6,305 nucleotides of DNA from Burkholderiaceae bacterium. Its GTDB lineage: Bacteria; Pseudomonadota; Gammaproteobacteria; Burkholderiales; Burkholderiaceae_F. A program made the position numbers and the translations under genes. Location: contig JACCYC010000277.1 in assembly GCA_013696665.1 (NCBI GenBank), positions 1-6,305 of the forward strand. The letters are read 5' to 3'. The number at the start of each line of letters is the position of its first letter. Position 1 is the stretch's first letter. The notes under the pieces are model-generated. The model searched no databases. It was not told the DNA's origin and worked only from the letters and a program-made list of their open reading frames with translations. Positions 1 to 6,146 of this stretch are shown one piece after another.

Positions 1-467
1 GGGCGCTCCAGAACTCGAGAGTTGTTCTGCAGGTTGCGCAGGAATTCCGAGACCCGCTCATTCGACGCCGCCCAGCCGCTGACGTTGACTTTGCGATCTT
101 CCTGCTTGATCCCACGCAGATAAATGCCTTCGGGAACCTGCTTGGCAACCTCGTCAATCAAATACACCGGTAGGTTACGGTCAGCTTGCAGATCCTCGAC
201 CGCGCGCTGGCGCGCACGCAAGCCATCGATCTCGGCCCGCAGCGTCGCGATTTCCTTGATCTGAATGTCGAGCTTGCGGTTTTCCGCCCGTACAAATTCG
301 TTGCGTGATTCCTGATTGGAGATATAGCCCTGCAGCACGCTCCAAACCAGGCCGATCATCAAGACGCCCGCCGCTGCCGACAGGGCCGTCATGAACCAGA
401 AGAGCCGCTTGTGCCGCTCGCGCTTGGCCTCGCGATGCGGCAATAGATTTACGCGCGGAGTTGTCAT
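1..467 (-). CDS. pilN: Type IV pilus assembly protein PilN (partial, C-terminus off the left edge)
   Basis: PilN is the bitopic inner-membrane protein of the type IV pilus alignment complex. It binds cytoplasmic PilM through its N-terminal tail and pairs with PilO in the periplasm. My reading of the minus strand from the ATG at 467 gives 155 codons plus two bases before the edge. Residues 6-13 read VNLLPHRE, the conserved (I/V)NLLP tail that docks in PilM. A basic stretch follows (residues 12-21), then one hydrophobic segment at about 23-45, a charged heptad-like region at about 50-95 likely to be coiled coil, and the start of the periplasmic ferredoxin-like domain from about residue 100 (YLIDEVAKQVPEGIYL). 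This order matches the family. The ATG overlaps the pilM TGA as ATGA, so the two are probably translationally coupled, and a GGAGG lies 8 nt upstream. The family is usually about 180-220 residues, so the missing end is short. pilO would be expected next, outside the window. Confidence 0.95.
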   Translation of the reverse strand, partial: MTTPRVNLLPHREAKRERHKRLFWFMTALSAAAGVLMIGLVWSVLQGYISNQESRNEFVRAENRKLDIQIKEIATLRAEIDGLRARQRAVEDLQADRNLPVYLIDEVAKQVPEGIYLRGIKQEDRKVNVSGWAASNERVSEFLRNLQNNSRVLER

Positions 468-1528
468 TTGTCGAACCTCCGCATTGCCAATCCGCACGGC
501 GTTAGCAGTGCCGGTGCATCGAGCCGCAATTGCTTCTCGCGAATGTTGGATGAAATTTCCATTCCCTTGAACGGCGAGATCACCGACGCGGGGACCTGCG
601 AACGCTCCATCAGCGCGTCGGCCAGGCCGCCCAGCACCGCGGAGCCGCCCGCCAGCATGATCTGATCAACCCGGCTGTACGGCGTTGACGTGAAGAAAAA
701 CTGCAAAGCGCGCGTGATCTCGATCGTCGCGGTGTCAATAAATGGCTTCAACACCGCCGTTTCATAATCGGCCGGGAGGTCGCCGCTACGTTTTTTCTGC
801 TCAGCCTCTTCGCTCGGGATACCGTACGTGCGCGATATGTCGCCGGTGAGCTGCTGGCCGCCGAAGGGCTGCTCGCGCTCATAGATTGCCTCGCCGTCAT
901 GCATCACCGTGACCGCGGTGGTATTGGCGCCGATATAGAACACGGCGATTACCAATCCCTCGCCGCTGTTAGGGAGCTGCTCGATCAACCGCTCGATCGC
1001 TGAGCGTGCCGAGTACGACTCGACGTCGACCACAATCGGCCTCAGCCCGGCTGCTTGCGCCACGGCGACGCGGTCTTCGACTCTTTCCTTGCGCGAAGCC
1101 GCGATCAATACCTCGACATCGTCCGGCGCGTTGGGAATCGCTCCCAGCACCTGAAAGTCAAGGCTGACTTCGTCTAGCGCAAACGGAATATATTGATTGG
1201 CTTCGCTTTCGACCTGCATCTCGAGCTCTTCTTCGCGCAGGTTCCCTGGCAATGCAATGCGCTTGGTAATGACCGCGGACGCTGGCAGGGCCATCGCCAC
1301 ATTCTTAACTTTGCCACCGGCACGCCGCCAGGCGCGTCTGACCGCCTCGGCGACGACATCGATCTTGTCAATATTTCCGTCAACGACCGCGCCACGTGGC
1401 AGCGGCTCGATCGCATAACGTTCGAGGCGCAACGTACCCTTGCCGGCCTCGGACAGTTCGACGATCTTGATGCTCGACGAACCGATATCGAGGCAGATAA
1501 GCGGCGGCGCTTTAGGCGAAAAAGGCAT
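464..1528 (-). CDS. pilM: Type IV pilus assembly ATPase-fold protein PilM
   Basis: PilM is the cytoplasmic, actin-like (FtsA/MreB fold) member of the alignment complex. It binds nucleotide and the PilN tail and links the pilus motor platform to PilNOP. From the ATG at 1528 the product is 354 residues, the usual PilM length. Visible motifs are DIGSSSIKIVEL at 14-25 (phosphate-1 loop), YIGANTTAV at 198-206 (phosphate-2 region), AGGSAVLGG at 293-301 (adenosine loop) and the C-terminal GLAMRRFD at 346-353, close to the family's typical GLA-R-FD ending. The frame stays open to a GTG at 1591 (375 residues), but the 21 extra residues look unlike the family and the GTG lies inside a perfect palindrome. 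A TTG at 1540 is a serious alternative because GGGAG sits 7 nt before it, giving 358 residues. It is the first gene of the pilMNO operon, divergent from mrcA. Family assignment is certain; the exact start is not. Confidence 0.95.
   Translation of the reverse strand: MPFSPKAPPLICLDIGSSSIKIVELSEAGKGTLRLERYAIEPLPRGAVVDGNIDKIDVVAEAVRRAWRRAGGKVKNVAMALPASAVITKRIALPGNLREEELEMQVESEANQYIPFALDEVSLDFQVLGAIPNAPDDVEVLIAASRKERVEDRVAVAQAAGLRPIVVDVESYSARSAIERLIEQLPNSGEGLVIAVFYIGANTTAVTVMHDGEAIYEREQPFGGQQLTGDISRTYGIPSEEAEQKKRSGDLPADYETAVLKPFIDTATIEITRALQFFFTSTPYSRVDQIMLAGGSAVLGGLADALMERSQVPASVISPFKGMEISSNIREKQLRLDAPALLTPCGLAMRRFDK
476..480 (-). promoter_or_regulatory. Shine-Dalgarno of pilN
   Basis: The minus strand reads GGAGG here, 8 nt before the pilN ATG at 467. 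It lies inside the last codons of pilM. It fixes the pilN start and suggests that pilN is initiated both by its own strong site and by coupling to pilM termination. It is the best ribosome binding site seen in the window. Confidence 0.8.
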
Positions 1529-1547
1529 ATCAAAGGCCAAGGCAATG

Positions 1548-1552
1548 CTCCC
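1548..1552 (-). promoter_or_regulatory. Possible pilM ribosome binding site (GGGAG)
   Basis: The minus strand reads GGGAG here. It is 7 nt from the in-frame TTG at 1540, a normal spacing, but 19 nt from the ATG at 1528, which is too far. The ATG itself has no good purine-rich site in the expected window. The site therefore favours a TTG start four codons upstream of the ATG, which family length alone would not exclude. Confidence 0.45.
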
Positions 1553-1573
1553 AGCAGCGGGCGACGCTCGAAC

Positions 1574-1593
1574 GAGTGCGCAATTGCGCACTC
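1574..1593. repeat. Perfect 20-bp palindrome upstream of pilM
   Basis: GAGTGCGCAATTGCGCACTC equals its own reverse complement over all 20 bases. It ends 46 bp before the pilM ATG at 1528. As DNA it could be an operator for a dimeric regulator. As RNA in the pilM leader it would fold into an 8-bp GC-rich stem with an AAUU loop. No T-run follows on either strand, so it is not an intrinsic terminator. Its binding partner is unknown. Confidence 0.8.
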
Positions 1594-1641
1594 CGTGATT
1601 CAGCCAGACAATGAGCGAGGGAAATGAATTTCGCTTCCCCC

Positions 1642-1658
1642 GATCCCCTTAGATCCCC
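1642..1658. repeat. Tandem GATCCCC direct repeat, 10-bp period
   Basis: GATCCCC occurs at 1642-1648 and again at 1652-1658, exactly 10 bp apart, with a shorter ATCC at 1661-1664. A spacing of about one helical turn places the copies on the same face of the DNA, as in binding sites for tandemly bound response regulators. The repeat is short and could be chance. Confidence 0.4.
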
Positions 1659-1672
1659 ACATCCATACAGCG

Positions 1673-1704
1673 GCTCGAAACCTGTTTTTCCTTTTGTTTC
1701 GAGC
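1673..1704. repeat. 9-bp inverted repeat with pyrimidine-rich loop
   Basis: GCTCGAAAC at 1673-1681 is the exact reverse complement of GTTTCGAGC at 1696-1704. The 14-nt spacer is almost wholly pyrimidine on the plus strand. The core GCTCGAA appears a third time at 1566-1572, beside the 20-bp palindrome. It could be a paired half-site operator or, if transcribed with pilM, a leader hairpin. No T-run follows an arm, so a terminator role is unlikely. Confidence 0.6.
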
Positions 1705-1878
1705 GTTTACCGCAGACTTGTTGGACGGTACGTGAAATCCTATCAACATACGCAAAAGCCACACAAGCCCCGTGTTCGGCCTAATCGTGCCCTTTTTGAG
1801 GGATTAACAACGAACATCTACCGCTACCAATCGTTCAACGTGACATCAACGCGTCTGCGATGACGTGCAACCGGCTCC

Positions 1879-1884
1879 TATAAT
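1879..1884 (+). promoter_or_regulatory. Consensus -10 box (TATAAT), likely mrcA promoter
   Basis: A perfect TATAAT lies 85 bp upstream of the mrcA GTG. The upstream match is weak: CTGCGA at 1855-1860, 18 bp away, fits TTGACA at three of six positions, and there is no TG extension. If used, transcription would begin near 1891 and leave a leader of about 79 nt. The leader contains a weak imperfect hairpin (GCGA..CGC-A6-GCG.TCGC, 1902-1924). Confidence 0.5.
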
Positions 1885-1969
1885 CTCGTACTCTGCAAGC
1901 AGCGAAGCGCAAAAAAGCGGTCGCTCACACGCCTAACTCGCTGTTGCAAACCATCACACCCAAATCGAC

Positions 1970-4342
1970 GTGAGCTCCCGCAATTCCGACAATTACGCAG
2001 ACGAGACGCCGAACGAACCACTGGCGTGGTATTGGCGCGCCGCTCGCGCCGGTGCTCTTATATTGGGCGGAGCGTTGATGGCCGGCATGCTGCTGGTGGT
2101 TTTTGTGTTTGCGATCGTCTATGCGAATTTGCCTCCGATTGACGCCCTGACCGACTACCGACCGAAAATTCCGTTGCGCGTGTGGACAGCGGATGGAATT
2201 TTGATTGGCGAGTTTGGCGAGGAGCGGCGCGAGTTTGTCCCGCTGACCGAGGTCCCCGAGGAGTTGAAGAAGGCGATATTGGCGGCCGAAGACGACGGCT
2301 TTTATCGGCACCATGGAGTCGACTACGCGGGATTGGCGCGGGCTTTTGTATCGAACTTTGCCTCGGGTCGTCGTGGCCAGGGCGGCAGCACGATCACGAT
2401 GCAGGTTGCGCGCACTTTCTTTCTCAGTTCCGAACGCAGTTATGTCCGCAAGCTCTACGAGATAGCGCTGGCATACAAGATCGAGTCGTCGCTTTCAAAA
2501 GACCGTATTTTTGAGGTGTACGCCAACCAGATTTTTCTGGGGCAGCGCGCCTACGGATTTGCATCCGCGTCGCAGATTTACTTCGGCAAAAAGCTCAAGG
2601 ATCTTTCCACCGCAGAAATCGCCACATTAGCCGGTCTGCCGGTTGCGCCTTCGGCGTACAACCCGTTTGTAAATCCGAAGCGCGCCAAAGGACGGCAGCA
2701 ATATGTGCTCGCGCGCATGCTGCAGCTGGGTTTCATCGATCAGGCAACACACGATGCAGCGCTTGCTCAGGAGTTAAAGCCGCGTGCCTCCAACTACGCC
2801 GTCGAGCAGGCATTTAAAGTGCGACTACATGCCGAGTTTGCGGCCGAGCTTGCGCGTCAGCTGGTGTACGACGTTTTTCGCGAAGAGACGTACACGCGTG
2901 GCCTCAATATTTTTACCACCTTGCGAAAGGACGATCAGGAAACGGCGTATTTGGCGCTGCGCGCACAAGTACTGGCGTATGACCGCAAGTACGGGTACCG
3001 CGGTCCCGAGGCGTTCATCGAGCTCAACGCAGATCCGGCAGTACGCGAACAACGCATCGAAGATGCATTGATCGAAGCAATCGACAGTCCGAACCTTGTG
3101 CCCGCAGTTGTGCTCGAGGCGTCGCCCAGCGTTGTAGTTGCTGCATTGCAGGGCGGATCGACCGTTGACATCAGGACCGATGGGCTGCGCTTTGCGGCGC
3201 CGTCGCTGTCCGCGAAGGCGCAACCGAACCGCAAGATTGTTCCTGGTGCGGTGATCCGGGTCACGCGTGACGACAAGGGCGTATGGCAGATCGTGCAGTT
3301 GCCGCAGGTGGAAGCTGCATTCGTCGCAGCCAGCTCGAAGGATGGTCAGGTCAAGGCATTGGTCGGCGGGTTTGATTTCAATTTGAATAAGTTCAACCAT
3401 GTAACGCAGGCGTGGCGACAACCGGGATCAAGCTTCAAGCCGTTCATCTACTCCGCATCGCTGGAAAAAGGGTTCATGCCCAGCACGCTGATCAACGATG
3501 CACCGATTAGCATCGATCCGAGCCTGACAGGTGGACAGGTTTGGGAACCGAAGAACTATGACGGCAAGTTCGAAGGCCCGATGCGCATGCGGCAGGGGCT
3601 GGCGCGATCCAAAAACCTGGTGTCGATTCGCATTCTGCAGTCGATCGGACCGCGCTTCGCGCGCGACTGGATCACGCGGTTCGGATTTGAAGCCGAGAAG
3701 CACCCAGCCTATCTGACAATGGCGCTAGGCGCCGGAACCGTTACGCCGTGGCAAATGCTGAACGCTTACTCGATTTTCGCCAATGGCGGTTATCGGCTTA
3801 ACGTGCACTTGGTGGCGAAGATCACCGACAGCGCGGGCAAGGTATTAATGGAAGCGCGGCCGCTGCAAGCAGGCGACGAGGTCAACCGAGTCCTCGATGC
3901 ACGCAATGCTTTTTTAATGGACAACTTGTTGAAAGACGTTGCGCGCTACGGCACTGCGGCGCGCGCCGGCAGCGCGTTGAAGCGCCCCGATATCGCGGGC
4001 AAGACCGGGACGACCAACGATTCGCATGACGCCTGGTTTGCCGGCTATGGCGGTGATCTGGTTGCGGTCAGCTGGATGGGATTTGATCAGCCGCGACCGT
4101 TGGGAGAGCGCGAGACCGGCGGCGGCCTTGCGCTCCCCATCTGGATTTCCTATATGGGCAAGTCACTGAAAGGCGTGCCTGAAATAACCCGCAACGTTCC
4201 AAGCGGGGTTGTCAGCCTTGGAGGCGAGTACTACTTCGTCGAACATCAGCCCGGGCATGGCGTGTCAAGCGTTGGACTCGAGGACGTCCTGCCGCCGGAA
4301 GAGGCGGTTAAGCGCGAGTCGGTCCGGGAACAAATCTTTTAA
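1970..4342 (+). CDS. mrcA: Penicillin-binding protein 1A (bifunctional peptidoglycan glycosyltransferase/transpeptidase)
   Basis: This class A PBP polymerises lipid II into glycan strands and crosslinks their peptides at the outer face of the inner membrane. The 790 residues show a short cytoplasmic tail, one membrane anchor at about 28-53, a GT51 domain, an OB-like insert at about 315-430, and a transpeptidase domain at about 440-730. GT51 motifs are EDDGFYRHHG with catalytic Glu107, GGSTITMQ at 138-145, and RKLYEIALAYKIE with Glu164 as the likely second acidic residue. Transpeptidase motifs are SSFK (nucleophile Ser487, Lys490), SKN at 547-549, and KTGTTND from 678. All key residues are present, so the enzyme should be active. 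The PBP1A-type insert separates it from PBP1B, 1C and MtgA. The start is a GTG with no Shine-Dalgarno; an in-frame TAA at 1934-1936 and no other start codon before the membrane segment make it the only reasonable choice. It is divergent from pilM, a pairing common in Proteobacteria. It is also called ponA. Confidence 0.97.
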   Translation: MSSRNSDNYADETPNEPLAWYWRAARAGALILGGALMAGMLLVVFVFAIVYANLPPIDALTDYRPKIPLRVWTADGILIGEFGEERREFVPLTEVPEELKKAILAAEDDGFYRHHGVDYAGLARAFVSNFASGRRGQGGSTITMQVARTFFLSSERSYVRKLYEIALAYKIESSLSKDRIFEVYANQIFLGQRAYGFASASQIYFGKKLKDLSTAEIATLAGLPVAPSAYNPFVNPKRAKGRQQYVLARMLQLGFIDQATHDAALAQELKPRASNYAVEQAFKVRLHAEFAAELARQLVYDVFREETYTRGLNIFTTLRKDDQETAYLALRAQVLAYDRKYGYRGPEAFIELNADPAVREQRIEDALIEAIDSPNLVPAVVLEASPSVVVAALQGGSTVDIRTDGLRFAAPSLSAKAQPNRKIVPGAVIRVTRDDKGVWQIVQLPQVEAAFVAASSKDGQVKALVGGFDFNLNKFNHVTQAWRQPGSSFKPFIYSASLEKGFMPSTLINDAPISIDPSLTGGQVWEPKNYDGKFEGPMRMRQGLARSKNLVSIRILQSIGPRFARDWITRFGFEAEKHPAYLTMALGAGTVTPWQMLNAYSIFANGGYRLNVHLVAKITDSAGKVLMEARPLQAGDEVNRVLDARNAFLMDNLLKDVARYGTAARAGSALKRPDIAGKTGTTNDSHDAWFAGYGGDLVAVSWMGFDQPRPLGERETGGGLALPIWISYMGKSLKGVPEITRNVPSGVVSLGGEYYFVEHQPGHGVSSVGLEDVLPPEEAVKRESVREQIF

Positions 4343-4656
4343 CCACGCAGCACCACCGCCTCTCCGCCTTGCGCCGAAATCAATCGTGACAGGGCGGCGA
4401 AAAGCTCGCTGCCATCGCGCGTGTCGATCCATCGATCACCCTTGCGTGAGTAGTGAAAGGCACCGGTCTTGCCAGCCACCCACATCTGCTGCATCGGTGC
4501 CTGACTATTGATCACGACCTTGGAACCATTGTCGAGTTCGAGCGTCAGCACATTGCCGGTACGGGCTGCTTCGATGTCGACCTCAGCCGCGTCGACAGCG
4601 CTCTCTATTGAATCGAGTGTTGCCTCCGCCAGGTCAATGAATTCCGACTCGCTCAT
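4339..4656 (-). CDS. cyaY: Iron-sulfur cluster assembly protein CyaY (bacterial frataxin)
   Basis: CyaY is the small cytoplasmic frataxin that binds iron and tunes IscS/IscU cluster assembly. The product is 105 residues, the normal bacterial length. It opens with MSESEFIDLAEATLDSIE and has an acidic first helix (Asp/Glu at about 5-30, including AAEVDIEAA), which is the iron- and IscS-binding face. The core motif DNGSKVVINSQAPMQQMWVA matches the frataxin signature (variable N-K/S-Q-x-P-x-x-Q-[IM]-W), followed by GAFHYS and WIDTRDGSELFAAL in the C-terminal helix. The frame is open to 4749, but the 31 extra residues do not look like frataxin, so the ATG at 4656 is chosen. No strong Shine-Dalgarno is visible. 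It faces lptM with 15 bp between start codons, and its TAA overlaps the mrcA TAA. Family assignment is firm. Confidence 0.95.
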   Translation of the reverse strand: MSESEFIDLAEATLDSIESAVDAAEVDIEAARTGNVLTLELDNGSKVVINSQAPMQQMWVAGKTGAFHYSRKGDRWIDTRDGSELFAALSRLISAQGGEAVVLRG

Positions 4657-4664
4657 GCTAGATT
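4656..4664 (+). promoter_or_regulatory. Possible extended -10 (TGCTAGATT) for lptM
   Basis: TGC followed by TAGATT resembles an extended -10 (four of six matches plus the TG). It sits 7 bp before the lptM ATG at 4672, so transcription would begin at or next to the start codon, giving a leaderless or nearly leaderless mRNA. There is no clear -35 and no Shine-Dalgarno for lptM. The match is short and may be chance. Confidence 0.25.
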
Positions 4665-4671
4665 GATCCAC

Positions 4672-4860
4672 ATGCCACCGCGCGGCTCCGCCGTTACTGT
4701 AACCATACTCGCGGCAGTCATTGCGCTGACATCGTCGGGGTGTGGCCAAAAGGGCCCGCTCACACTGCCTGTATCACCTTCCGCTGAGCAATCCAAGTCG
4801 CAAGCGAAAGCAGGCGAGCGACCGTTCCCCGACGTTCCTGCTACTTCTGAACAAAAATGA
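4672..4860 (+). CDS. lptM: LPS translocon maturation chaperone LptM (YifL/LppL small lipoprotein)
   Basis: LptM is a short outer-membrane lipoprotein that assists oxidative maturation of LptD in the LPS translocon. From the ATG at 4672 it is 62 residues. It has a hydrophobic signal segment (VTVTILAAVIALTSS) followed by GCGQKGPL, the family hallmark. The Cys in SSGC is the predicted lipidation site; the -3 position is Ser rather than the commoner Leu, still allowed by the broad lipobox rule. The rest is a low-complexity Pro/Ser/Lys tail, as expected. A TTG at 4663 would add three residues but has no better support. The gene overlaps lysA by ATGA (4857-4860), so the two probably form one operon, and it is divergent from cyaY. 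The same cyaY / small lipoprotein pairing precedes dapF in Escherichia coli. The role is inferred from the family motif. Confidence 0.9.
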   Translation: MPPRGSAVTVTILAAVIALTSSGCGQKGPLTLPVSPSAEQSKSQAKAGERPFPDVPATSEQK

Positions 4861-6146
4861 TTCCCGCGCTGCCAGCCAGCGAGGGGTATGGCTATCGACC
4901 CGGCACCAGCGGACTCCGCTTGTACTGTGAAGATGTTGCTCTTGATGAACTTGCAACGCGCTTCGGCACACCGCTTTACATCTACTCGCGCCGCGCGATC
5001 GAGACCGGCTACATGGCATACAGATCGGCGCTGAAAAATCGTTCCGCGCAGGTCTGTTATGCCGTCAAGGCCAATTCGAATCTTGCGGTGCTCGACGTGC
5101 TTGCGCGGTTGGGTGCCGGCTTCGACATTGTCTCGTCAGGCGAGTTGGCGCGCGTCGTGGCGGCCGGTGGCGATGCCAGCAAAGTCGTTTTTTCCGGCGT
5201 GGGCAAGACCGAGCGCGAAATCGGAGCGGCGCTGAACGCAAACATTGCATGCTTCAACGTGGAATCTGCGCCTGAGCTTGATCGGATCGACGCTGCCGCT
5301 CAGCGCTTATCTAAGCGCGCGCGCGTCTCGCTGCGAGTCAATCCGGACATCAACGCACGCACGCACCCGTATATCTCGACAGGGCTCAAGAACAACAAGT
5401 TCGGTGTGGCCTACGACGATGCGCTGCCGCTGGCACGACTTACCGCGCAAAAAACTGCGGTTGATCTGGTCGGCATCGGTTGTCACATTGGCTCACAGAT
5501 CACAGAGATCGCACCGTACATCGAAGCAGTCGATCGCATCGTCGATCTGATTGAGGCGCTGGCGCGCGAAGGAGTCGCTGTGGGTCACATCGACATCGGC
5601 GGTGGCCTGGGCATTCGCTACCGAACAGAGGAAAATCCGCCGCTGATTTCAGATCTGATCGCTGCGCTGCTGTCACGGCTCGACAGCCGCGGTCAACAAC
5701 ATTTGACGGTGATATTTGAGCCGGGGAGATCGATCGTCGGCAATGCCGGCATGCTTTTGACGCGCGTCGAGTATCTGAAACCTGGCGCGTCTAAGAATTT
5801 CGCAATCGTCGATGCAGCGATGAACGATCTGATACGGCCAGCGCTGTACGACGCTTGGATGGATGTGGTGCCGGTCGCGCCGCGTACGTCAAGTCCGGAG
5901 CGTTACGACATCGTCGGTCCGGTCTGCGAGTCAAGCGACTGGTTGGCGCGCGACCGCGCGCTGGCGCTGCATCCCGGAGACCTGCTGGCGATTGCCAGTG
6001 CCGGCGCGTACGCGATGGCAATGAGTTCGAACTACAACACGCGTGCGCGGCCGGCCGAGGTGATGGTGAGTGGCAGTCAGGCCTATTGCGTACGCCAGCG
6101 CGAAGCGATCAGCGAACTGTTCGCGAGCGAATCCCGGCTGCCCTAG
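4857..6146 (+). CDS. lysA: Diaminopimelate decarboxylase
   Basis: LysA is the PLP-dependent fold-III enzyme that decarboxylates meso-diaminopimelate to L-lysine in the cytoplasm, the last step of lysine synthesis. The 429 residues are full length for the family. Visible motifs are YAVKANSN with the PLP lysine Lys71, SSGEL at 93-97, GCHIGSQ with His210, IGGGLG at 247-252 (phosphate-binding glycines), EPGRSIVGNAG from 288, GPVCESSD with Cys357-Glu358 (the active-site residues supplied across the dimer), and GAYAMAMSSNYN from 383 with Tyr385. Every key residue is present. The ATG overlaps the lptM stop and has no Shine-Dalgarno, so expression probably relies on coupling to lptM. Arginine and ornithine decarboxylases of the same fold are less likely, given HIGSQ, CESSD and the lptM linkage. 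It is convergent with the next gene, with a 14-bp gap. Confidence 0.97.
   Translation: MIPALPASEGYGYRPGTSGLRLYCEDVALDELATRFGTPLYIYSRRAIETGYMAYRSALKNRSAQVCYAVKANSNLAVLDVLARLGAGFDIVSSGELARVVAAGGDASKVVFSGVGKTEREIGAALNANIACFNVESAPELDRIDAAAQRLSKRARVSLRVNPDINARTHPYISTGLKNNKFGVAYDDALPLARLTAQKTAVDLVGIGCHIGSQITEIAPYIEAVDRIVDLIEALAREGVAVGHIDIGGGLGIRYRTEENPPLISDLIAALLSRLDSRGQQHLTVIFEPGRSIVGNAGMLLTRVEYLKPGASKNFAIVDAAMNDLIRPALYDAWMDVVPVAPRTSSPERYDIVGPVCESSDWLARDRALALHPGDLLAIASAGAYAMAMSSNYNTRARPAEVMVSGSQAYCVRQREAISELFASESRLP

Larger units (their letters stand above)
1529..1969. other. Divergent pilM/mrcA intergenic region
   Basis: These 441 bp separate the oppositely oriented pilM and mrcA and must hold both promoters. 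The base composition is more A+T-rich than the flanking genes. I see a consensus -10 box for mrcA near the right end and three repeat elements in the pilM half (a 20-bp palindrome, a tandem GATCCCC, and a 9-bp inverted repeat). A 79-codon plus-strand frame at 1624-1863 uses rare codons such as AGA and TTA and resembles no family I know, so I treat it as non-coding. I could not identify a convincing pilM core promoter: no good sigma-54 GG-N10-GC element and no clear sigma-70 pair on the minus strand. Confidence 0.8.

Noticed and set aside
1193..1627. 144-codon plus-strand frame opposite pilM
   Set aside because: Antisense shadow of a clearly real pilM, with no domain-like pattern.
1757..1771. 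Possible sigma-54 promoter for pilM on the minus strand (TGGC...TTGC)
   Set aside because: The GG and GC doublets are 7 bp apart rather than the required 10, and the sequence otherwise departs from the consensus.
1778..1797. Possible intrinsic terminator (GGC-loop-GCC then CTTTTT)
   Set aside because: The stem is only 3 bp and lies in a divergent region where no plus-strand gene ends.
1624..1863. 79-codon plus-strand frame in the divergent intergenic region
   Set aside because: Codon use is unlike the neighbouring genes (AGA, TTA, mixed third positions), the purine-rich AGGGAA abuts the ATG too closely, there is no recognisable motif, and it spans the repeat elements and probable promoter DNA.
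1902..1924. Hairpin in the mrcA leader as a riboswitch or attenuator
   Set aside because: The stem is only 4+3 bp with an asymmetric internal loop around A6, with no larger conserved architecture visible.
2825..3421. 198-codon minus-strand frame opposite mrcA
   Set aside because: It lies wholly within the PBP1A coding sequence, has no family resemblance, and looks like a shadow of a G+C-rich gene.
4657..4749. 31-residue N-terminal extension of cyaY
   Set aside because: It runs through the lptM coding sequence on the opposite strand and does not resemble frataxin; the ATG at 4656 gives the normal family length.
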